Source of the DNA: JANQEA01 sp964530075
Lineage (GTDB): Bacteria > Bipolaricaulota > Bipolaricaulia > UBA7950 > UBA9294
Length of the DNA: 10,491 nucleotides
Direction of reading: 5' to 3'
Assembly (NCBI GenBank): GCA_964530075.1
Contig: CAZGXU010000059.1
Coordinates: 1 to 10,491 of the forward strand
Positions 5,647 through 10,491 of this stretch are shown here, in pieces. The notes under the pieces were generated by a model. The model saw only the letters and a program-made list of their open reading frames with translations. It made no database searches and had not been told where the DNA came from. Numbering within the stretch: the stretch's first letter is position 1; every line of letters begins with the position of its first letter. The position numbers and the translations under genes are program-made.

Positions 5647-5701
5647 GCAGCAGGCGGAGTCTGTTGGCTCCCGTTCTTTAGCCATGCTGGATTGCCATCG
5701 G

Positions 5702-6304
5702 CTAGTCTGTGGACCGCTTTCTGGGAGGTGGAGGGGCCTCCTCCTGTTGCGCCTTCTCGGACATCTTCGCTATGAGATGGGTGATCACCACGCCCAGGTC
5801 ATAGATGTCCAGGACGCCGTCCATGTTCGGATCCTTCAGGTCGAGCGTGCCCTGCATCTCGTGGATCCGATACGCCAACTTGAGGAACTTGGAGAGAGCC
5901 AGCTTCGGAACGTCGTCGAGGCGCTCGGGGCCGTACCACTCGAAGATGTCGCGGTTTCCTTTGCGCGAGTTACACGACTTGCACGCGCAGACGCAGTTGT
6001 CGGACGAGTCGAGAAGGGCCGAGATCCTCGGATCGACGCCCGCTCTTGAGACCGGGACGATGTGGTCGGTGCTCAAGCCGTCGGTGACACCGCAGTAGGT
6101 ACACACCCTTCCCTTCTCCAGCTCCTTCTCGTAGTCCCGAATGGACGAGGACCAACTCATCTCTCCGGATTCGAGCTTCTTGTAGCGCGAGACCACGAAG
6201 CCGTAGTTGCCTGCGAAGCCGGCGGCATTCGCGATGAGCTGAGCGTACTGCCAGTAGATGAGGCGACGAACCGTGTCGACGTATTTCGGAGGCTTGAGAG
6301 GCAT
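5702..6304 (-). CDS. HNH endonuclease with C-terminal EF-hand-like loop
   Basis: This 200-aa protein contains a zinc-ribbon type HNH nuclease core: CTYCG (Cys68, Cys71), STDHIVP with Asp80 and catalytic His81, a loop Asn103, and CKSCNSRKGNRD (Cys108, Cys111, Asn112). The four cysteines should bind a structural zinc and the DHIVP histidine acts in metal-dependent DNA cleavage. The N-terminal 65 residues (MPLKPPKYVDTVRRLIYWQY onward) are helical and may bind DNA or a partner. After the core, residues 158-169 read DPNMDGVLDIYD, a fit to the 12-residue EF-hand/dockerin calcium loop, followed by a short helix and a proline-rich basic tail (PPPPRKRSTD). The start at 6304 is set by AAGGAGGT four bases upstream. 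The frame is open further upstream to 6751, but there it overlaps the next gene and is rejected. No methyltransferase partner lies beside it, so restriction is not shown; it may be a solitary or mobile nuclease. Confidence 0.88.
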   Translation of the reverse strand: MPLKPPKYVDTVRRLIYWQYAQLIANAAGFAGNYGFVVSRYKKLESGEMSWSSSIRDYEKELEKGRVCTYCGVTDGLSTDHIVPVSRAGVDPRISALLDSSDNCVCACKSCNSRKGNRDIFEWYGPERLDDVPKLALSKFLKLAYRIHEMQGTLDLKDPNMDGVLDIYDLGVVITHLIAKMSEKAQQEEAPPPPRKRSTD

Positions 6305-6324
6305 GACGACCTCCTTCGGCGACC

Positions 6325-6355
6325 ATCGTACAGCCGTAGGAGCAGGCGATGCCAA
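6325..6355 (-). promoter_or_regulatory. Candidate promoter of the HNH gene
   Basis: On the minus strand TTGGCA (6355-6350) is followed after 19 bp by TACGAT (6330-6325). Transcription would start about 14 bases before the ATG, leaving just room for the AAGGAGGT site. Spacing is longer than ideal, so the call is moderate. Confidence 0.4.
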
Positions 6356-6400
6356 CCCGATTTTCCGATACCGATCAAGGCATGCCCGTCTCACGTTCCT

Positions 6401-6443
6401 CCTCAAGGAATTGCGGTATGCGTCCCCCGGATTCCCAAGGGGC
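6401..6443 (+). repeat. Dispersed intergenic repeat, copy C
   Basis: CCTCAAGGAATTGCGGTATG is followed by CGTCCCCCGGATT and CCCAAGGGGCAG. It shares GGAATTGCGGTAT(A/G)CG with copy A and CCCAAGGGGCA with copy B. It lies in the 167-bp gap between two minus-strand genes. Confidence 0.55.
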
Positions 6444-6471
6444 AGTTTCGTACGATGTCGCCGGAATTCTC

Positions 6472-7017
6472 CTACTTGCGGGACAATCTCCCCTGACTCG
6501 CCAACAGGCTGAGGGCGGGAAGGGCGAGGGCGACGGCGAACAGGCCCACGAGGGTCCAGGTGAGCCACGTCTTGTCCGGGTGATTCACCCAGTAGTAAGT
6601 GACGGCCGAGAGGAGAAACGACTGCGCGAGGACTTCGATCATTCCACCCCACAGCCCTTTGGACGCGTGCTTGGTGTAGATCAGCCCCTCGATCGAGCCC
6701 CTCGCCGGGCCGAAGGTCGAAATGATGCCGATCACGACGAGGGTAGCCCACAGGATCAGCCAGCCGTTTGGCTGAAGGAAGACGACGTCGCGAAGCAGGT
6801 AGAAGATGAGACCGAAGAGGGCTCCGCGGATCGGCTGGAACAGCACACCGGCACGGACCAGCGGATCATCCGTCTGCCGCATGGTCGAAGCGAGATCAGG
6901 GTCGGCGAGCTTCTTCGAATAGCGGAACAGGCCGAGGGCGACGAGGCCCGTGGCGAAGTACGTGACCGTATGCGCCACGGTCGTCTTCGCAACAACGGTC
7001 CAGAGGATGAGGGTCAT
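6472..7017 (-). CDS. Unrecognised polytopic membrane protein
   Basis: This 181-aa protein is mostly hydrophobic, with about five membrane helices: roughly residues 13-32, 62-80, 84-104, 124-145 and 151-172. Between helices 1 and 2 lies a polar loop with RQTDDPLVRAG, and between 3 and 4 a loop with FGPARGSIEGLIYTKH. Charged residues at these positions (Arg, Asp, Glu, His) might form a functional site. No named family is recognised, and no transporter signature is visible. The start is chosen at the ATG at 7017: AAGGAG abuts the ATG at 7026 with no spacing, whereas it lies nine bases from the one at 7017. The upstream gap of over 500 bp and the repeat-containing downstream gap suggest it is a single-gene unit. 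Confidence 0.8.
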   Translation of the reverse strand: MTLILWTVVAKTTVAHTVTYFATGLVALGLFRYSKKLADPDLASTMRQTDDPLVRAGVLFQPIRGALFGLIFYLLRDVVFLQPNGWLILWATLVVIGIISTFGPARGSIEGLIYTKHASKGLWGGMIEVLAQSFLLSAVTYYWVNHPDKTWLTWTLVGLFAVALALPALSLLASQGRLSRK

Positions 7018-7324
7018 TCCATCCATCTCCTTCGGAGGCTCCTGCGTAGGCTCGAGCCCGATGGTCTCATTCTCGACCTAGATGCGCTTGAATGCGAGGG
7101 GAGAGAACGTCAGTTCAAGATGTGGATAGGGGAATCGGTAGTTGTACTGCTGAACGCAGGCAGAATGATGGGCCAGATCCTGGCGCTGGATTCCAGGACC
7201 GACCCTTCGACTTTCCCTCAGGGCTTCTTCTCCCCTCCGCGGGAGAGGGCGGGATGAGGGGGACGATTCGGATCGGCTGGATCCCATTGCCGAATTGCAG
7301 GGCCAGCCCCCCGGCCCCGAAACC

Positions 7325-7388
7325 CTAAGAATCAAGATCAGACCCCGAAGGTTTCGCTAAGAATCAAGATCAGACCCCGAAGGTTTCG
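7325..7388 (+). repeat. Perfect tandem duplication of a 32-bp unit
   Basis: Two identical 32-bp units (7325-7356 and 7357-7388) lie back to back. Each starts CTAAGAATCAAG, runs through ATCAGACCCC and ends GAAGGTTTCG. The AATCAAGATCAGACCCC part resembles ATTGCAAGACCAGAACCCC at 7455-7473, so both appear to belong to one repeat family. Confidence 0.9.
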
Positions 7389-7449
7389 TGAAGTTGTCGG
7401 GTCTCTTGGAGTCGTGGCCAGCGCGACGCAGAGTCCGATCAGGTCTAGT

Positions 7450-7485
7450 GCTGGATTGCAAGACCAGAACCCCGCTCCTTCGGGG
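7450..7485 (+). repeat. GCTGGATTGC-type repeat with terminal hairpin
   Basis: GCTGGATTGC (7450-7459), then AAGACCAGAACCCCG and a 5-bp hairpin CCCCG/CGGGG with a six-base loop. Related copies begin at 3601, 5686 and 7185. On the minus strand the hairpin is about 75-90 bases past the acylase stop and could act as a weak terminator, though only two T residues follow. Confidence 0.5.
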
Positions 7486-7559
7486 CGGACGCTTCGACCC
7501 CGAAAGGCAGGAAGGAAGCCGACGAAATGGGGTACGTGTCCGCCGATTTCCTACGAAGA

Positions 7560-10004
7560 TCAGGACGCCGGTTCGCTCCTCCCGGGAGTGGAAGGGTAGG
7601 CGGGGCGGAACGTGAGCGTCATCCTGGACGTTGCCATGCCTTCCACGAGGGAACGATCGAGCGGCGCCGCGCGCAAGGTGCCGGACTCCCACGCCGTCTT
7701 CTCGCCGAGATAGTACGTGCTCTCGGGGTCCTCGGAGATGCCCACGGGCAGGAGAGCCAGGGAATCGTCGACGTGCGCGAGGTCGACCCATTGGGAGTAC
7801 GAATTCCCACGCTGGGACCAGATCGTCGCTCCCTCGGGATCGAAGAGCGGTGCGCTGACGAGATCGAGGCTCCGATCGAGTGTCGGGAATCCCTCGAGAT
7901 TGACCTCATACGGCAGTGCCAGCGTGGCGGTGCTCGAGCGGAAGTTCTCGCGCCAACGATCGGGATCGATCCCGTATTTCGACACGGCCGTCGTCCATCC
8001 GGAGGCGAGTGAGGCGTCGATGTACGCGAGTTCCGCGTCGTCGAGCAGCGCCTCGTCGTCCGCGTCCAACGTGGCGTTCAGGTTCTTGAGAAAGGCGCAC
8101 AGCCCGCCATCCCCACCGCCGTACCGATCGTACAGCTCGCCCGCTTGTGGCTGGCGGAATCCGCGGGCGATGTGGTAGGCCGCTGCGAAGTAGGGCTCCT
8201 GTGAATCGCAGTGCGCGCCGGCCGCATACCAGTCGGAGAGGAGGCTCAGGCACTGCGCCGCTTCGGGGCTCAACGATTGGCCCATCGACTGCGCGTGATA
8301 GCCGGCTCGGAGAATCGAGCGGATGGCCGCATTGACGTCGTCGAAGTGCATGGCAAGGACGTCCTCCGGTTCGTAGATCTCGTCCCCGCTGAGGAGCTCG
8401 CGCAGACGCCACGACCGCTGCGAATCGCCGGAGCCGCCGGTGCCGATGCCCAGGGACAGGGGATACCAGCTGCCCGCCGGGAGGTGATTCGCGGAGAAGA
8501 GGGCCCCCGCCGACGGATTGATGACGTGCGGCAGGAGGTCGTGCGGGATGACGTCGATCCAATCGGCCGTGCTCCTGCTGCCATCCTGGGCCGCGGCGCC
8601 ACCGAACGGGCTGCTGGGCGAGCGCACGGGAATGGCGGCGTTGGTCCAGTATCCGATGTTGCCTTCCGCATCGCCGAACAGCGCGTGCACGCCCGGCGAG
8701 ATCCAGTCCGCCAATGACGCTGCGAACTCGTCCACGTCGGATGCCCGCATCATCGCAAAGAGGCCCTGGACCGTGTGGCGGTCTTCGTAGTACTGATCGA
8801 TCGTTCGCAGGATGTACTCCTCGCCGGGCAGCGCGTCCGTCACCAGGTCGGTCACGACAGGCCCCAGCGCCGTCCGCTTGACGGTGATGGAGACCGGTCT
8901 CGCGCCACGAACCGCGATCGTCTCCTGCCGGATCTCGATGGGGTAGGTCACATCGTCGAACACGTAGGTATTCCGCTCGCGCGTCGACGTGTCTAGCCGG
9001 AAGATGTCCGAGAGGTCGGCGCCGAGCGCGGTCACTCCCCAAGCGACCGTCCGGTTCCACCCGATGAGGAACCCGGGGCAACCGGCCACGCCGATGCCGC
9101 GGGCATCGAACGTCTTGCCCACGACGTGCGCCTCGTACCAGACCGAAGGATTGCGGACCGTGGTCTGGGGGTCGGAATGGAGGACCGCCGCTCCCGTGGT
9201 GGTCCGGGTCCCCCCGACGACCCACGCGTGGCTGAAGGTCGGCACCGGCTCGAAGCTCGCCCACAGGGCAGTCGGATTCGTGAAGCCGAGGGACTCGACG
9301 TAGGCATCGAGGGCGGCGAGGAAGTCGGGGTCGGCGTCCTCGTACTGGACCACGGCTGCCGCCTCGTCGATCGTCCGTTCCGGCATGAGTTGTGCGATCG
9401 CTTCCTCTTCCGACAGGCCGGTTCTCATCAGGTTCTCGAAGTTGTGGAGCAGCTTGGCCTCGCCGGTCCAGGCCGGACTGAAGAAGGCCGCGATGCGGTT
9501 CCACACTGCGAGACAGTCGACGGGCCTCCACGGCTCCGGCCGGATGCCGAACTTCGCGAAGGGCGGATTCAGTTGCTCCGTAGTCTGCAGGTAGGCGTTC
9601 ACCCCGTCGGCGTAGGCCTGAAGCAACCGCTGCGTGTCGGCGTCCAAGTGATCGACCACCGTCTCGAGGAACGCGTAGGTCCCCATCTCGCGATTCTTGA
9701 TGTCCGAATCCAGCGTCGTCTTGCCGGGTGCTCCCACGATTCCCAGCATCTCGGCGATGCGCCCCTGTACGATGCGACGGCTGTACTCCATCTGGAGCAT
9801 GCGATCCTGCGCGCAGGCGAAGCCCAAGCCGAACATCGCGCCCTCGTCCGTCTCCGCGAACACGTGCGGAATGCCCCAGGTATCCCGCACGATCTCCACG
9901 GATTCCGATGGATCGGGTGCCGTACCGAGAATTGGCAACGCAGCCGTGAGAAGGAAGAGACCGAAGAGCACAACGCGCCCCAATCGCTTGGATGACCGCT
10001 TCAC
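7560..10004 (-). CDS. Secreted penicillin acylase family (Ntn) amidohydrolase
   Basis: This 814-aa preproprotein has the usual length and order for penicillin/AHL acylases: signal peptide, alpha chain, spacer and beta chain. A Sec signal peptide covers about residues 1-28 (basic MKRSSKRLGR, then hydrophobic VVLFGLFLLTAALPILG). The alpha chain starts with the family's VEIVRDTWGIPHVFAETDEG and has FACAQDRMLQMEYSRR. The catalytic serine is Ser258 (TFSHAWVVGGTRTTTGAAVL), followed by SDPQT and PSVWYEAHV. The beta-chain asparagine lies in LFSANHLPAG (Asn506) after VIPHDLLPHVINPSAG. Autocleavage before Ser258 would give a 557-residue beta chain. It probably hydrolyses amide bonds of N-acyl compounds in the periplasm or outside; acyl-homoserine lactones or beta-lactams are possible. 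The GTG at 10004 is chosen because GAGGTGA lies five bases upstream and gives a standard signal peptide; the GTG at 10034 would add ten residues and lacks a site. Confidence 0.92.
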   Translation of the reverse strand: MKRSSKRLGRVVLFGLFLLTAALPILGTAPDPSESVEIVRDTWGIPHVFAETDEGAMFGLGFACAQDRMLQMEYSRRIVQGRIAEMLGIVGAPGKTTLDSDIKNREMGTYAFLETVVDHLDADTQRLLQAYADGVNAYLQTTEQLNPPFAKFGIRPEPWRPVDCLAVWNRIAAFFSPAWTGEAKLLHNFENLMRTGLSEEEAIAQLMPERTIDEAAAVVQYEDADPDFLAALDAYVESLGFTNPTALWASFEPVPTFSHAWVVGGTRTTTGAAVLHSDPQTTVRNPSVWYEAHVVGKTFDARGIGVAGCPGFLIGWNRTVAWGVTALGADLSDIFRLDTSTRERNTYVFDDVTYPIEIRQETIAVRGARPVSITVKRTALGPVVTDLVTDALPGEEYILRTIDQYYEDRHTVQGLFAMMRASDVDEFAASLADWISPGVHALFGDAEGNIGYWTNAAIPVRSPSSPFGGAAAQDGSRSTADWIDVIPHDLLPHVINPSAGALFSANHLPAGSWYPLSLGIGTGGSGDSQRSWRLRELLSGDEIYEPEDVLAMHFDDVNAAIRSILRAGYHAQSMGQSLSPEAAQCLSLLSDWYAAGAHCDSQEPYFAAAYHIARGFRQPQAGELYDRYGGGDGGLCAFLKNLNATLDADDEALLDDAELAYIDASLASGWTTAVSKYGIDPDRWRENFRSSTATLALPYEVNLEGFPTLDRSLDLVSAPLFDPEGATIWSQRGNSYSQWVDLAHVDDSLALLPVGISEDPESTYYLGEKTAWESGTLRAAPLDRSLVEGMATSRMTLTFRPAYPSTPGRSEPAS

Positions 10005-10025
10005 GAATCTCACCTCGTTCGGGGG

Positions 10026-10178
10026 ATGACCCACTTTAGGAACTCAGCCAGGGTCAAGCAACCAGCAGGCAGTCAATGCGGGGTCGATGGCTGGCGAAGC
10101 CTGACCTTTCGACAGGTCGCCGTCGACTTCAACGACCCCGAGCGGAAGATCGACCCCATCTTCCCGGGCCCGCCGTGA
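10026..10178 (+). pseudogene. Possible 3' remnant of a decayed gene (50-codon open frame)
   Basis: An open frame runs from an ATG at 10026 to TGA at 10176-10178, ending in VDFNDPERKIDPIFPGPP. Each of the last 21 codons ends in G or C, as in the real genes here, whereas the first half lacks this bias. That abrupt shift suggests the tail of a lost gene. The product is not recognised. It overlaps the upstream region of the acylase gene on the other strand. Confidence 0.25.
10033..10061 (-). promoter_or_regulatory. Weak candidate promoter of the acylase gene
   Basis: On the minus strand TTGCTT (10061-10056) is followed after 17 bp by TAAAGT (10038-10033), about 30 bases before the GTG at 10004. 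The hexamers match consensus only partly, so the call is weak. Confidence 0.25.
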
Positions 10179-10363
10179 GGGTGAGTCTAGCGTTGCGGTT
10201 CTAGGTTCTGACGAGTCAGAGTGGCTGGGTGAGTCGTGCGATCAGGCTCGTCGAACGCGCACCTCGGCCCGCCAATTTGCATCGTCGTAGCGTCGGAGCT
10301 CGCCTCCGAAGTCCAGCATACAGGGCATTTCGTGCGTCCCAGGAATCCCACCCGATCGATGTG
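10179..10363. other. Intergenic region with two inverted repeats
   Basis: TCTGAC/GTCAGA (10207-10220, two-base gap) is a near-perfect palindrome that might be an operator. TCGGAG/CTCCGA (10293-10309, five-base loop) lies about 55 bases beyond the hicA-like stop on its strand and may mark the end of its transcript, though no T-run follows. No gene was found on either strand. Confidence 0.4.
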
Positions 10364-10491
10364 TTAGATTCTAGTGATAGATTGCAGGTCGCGACCCCGT
10401 TCGGCCCGGTGCTGCTTCGTGAAGCGGATCCCCAGGTCCTTGCAGATCTTCCGCGCCAATTGGTCAGTGATCTCGGAATGGCGAGGAACGG
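10364..10491 (-). CDS. hicA: HicA-type mRNA interferase toxin (partial, C-terminal end)
   Basis: The last 42 codons of a minus-strand gene enter from the right edge. VPRHSEITDQLARKICKDLGI matches the C-terminal part of the HicA/YcfA family, double-stranded-RNA-binding-like fold toxins that cleave mRNA in HicAB toxin-antitoxin pairs. The catalytic histidine lies further upstream, outside the window. After the usual family end the protein runs on for about 20 more residues (RFTKQHRAERGRDLQSITRI), and part of the DNA there resembles the GATTGCA...CCCCG repeats of this region. No hicB follows downstream, so the antitoxin gene, if present, should lie upstream beyond the edge. The family call is fairly firm despite the short fragment. 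Confidence 0.75.
   Translation of the reverse strand, partial: VPRHSEITDQLARKICKDLGIRFTKQHRAERGRDLQSITRI

Larger units (their letters stand above)
7018..7559. other. Repeat-rich intergenic region
   Basis: These about 540 bases hold no convincing gene. They contain a GCTGGATTCC repeat at 7185, a CTCCC/GGGAG hairpin at 7230-7245 in a CT/GA-rich block, GGCTGGATCC at 7277, a perfect 32-bp tandem duplication (7325-7388), and a GCTGGATTGC copy at 7450 leading to a CCCCG/CGGGG hairpin at 7470-7485. The block looks like an accumulation site for small repeats downstream of the acylase gene. Confidence 0.6.

Noticed and set aside
4644..5681. 345-codon plus-strand frame across the creatininase and SHOCT genes
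   Set aside because: It crosses two real genes in other frames or strands and has low-complexity Arg-rich content.
6305..6751. N-terminal extension of the HNH protein
   Set aside because: It would overlap the next gene and pass through repeat copy C; a strong AAGGAGGT fixes the start at 6304.
7325..7388. CRISPR array
   Set aside because: The two 32-bp units are directly adjacent with no spacer, and there are no cas genes.
7906..9531. 541-codon minus-strand frame inside the acylase gene
   Set aside because: Shifted frame of the acylase with Arg/Gly/Pro-rich composition; the acylase frame holds all family motifs.
9126..9995. 289-codon plus-strand frame opposite the acylase gene
   Set aside because: Antisense shadow of the alpha chain and signal peptide region, without motifs.
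10179..10363. hicB antitoxin downstream of the hicA fragment
   Set aside because: No frame on either strand shows a HicB fold or a ribbon-helix-helix; the partner would be outside the window.

Overview
The window is G+C-rich bacterial chromosome with clear Shine-Dalgarno sites, mixed ATG/GTG starts and short intergenic gaps. The phylum cannot be told from the sequence. One gene encodes an enzyme with a classical Sec signal peptide, so extracytoplasmic hydrolysis is part of this cell's life. No transposase, rRNA, tRNA or CRISPR array was seen.

Layout: (1) positions 1-331, the start of a minus-strand SAM-dependent methyltransferase cut by the window edge. (2) Positions 593-3466, a plus-strand block: DeoD-type purine nucleoside phosphorylase, a 76-aa membrane-anchored SHOCT-domain protein, MtnA-type sugar-phosphate isomerase, and a FucA-like class II aldolase whose start overlaps the mtnA stop. 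(3) Positions 3697-5162, two minus-strand genes: an unrecognised one-helix membrane protein and a creatininase-family amidohydrolase. (4) Positions 5314-5544, a second plus-strand SHOCT protein that is a paralogue of the first, with conserved flanks. (5) Positions 5702-10004, three minus-strand genes: an HNH nuclease with an EF-hand-like loop, an unrecognised multi-helix membrane protein, and a secreted penicillin-acylase-family Ntn hydrolase. (6) Positions 10364-10491, the C-terminal end of a HicA-type toxin, cut by the edge.

The most coherent functional reading is the phosphorylase + isomerase + aldolase set. In known pathways (DHAP shunt with MTA/5'-deoxyadenosine phosphorylase, MtnA and Ald2; or the 5-deoxyribose pathway DrdI/DrdA) such enzymes turn the nucleoside by-products of SAM and radical-SAM chemistry into a purine base, DHAP and an aldehyde. 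Here a DeoD-type phosphorylase would fill the first step.

The intergenic DNA is unusually structured: three copies of a GGAATTGCGGTAT-type repeat, at least four copies of a GCTGGATTGC-type repeat, a perfect 32-bp tandem duplication, and a duplicated SHOCT unit whose 3' non-coding segment is better conserved than the N-terminal half of its protein. Two genes (mtnA and the 147-aa membrane protein) have a -10-like TANNAT hexamer only 6-9 nt before the start codon and no well-placed Shine-Dalgarno, which suggests leaderless transcripts.
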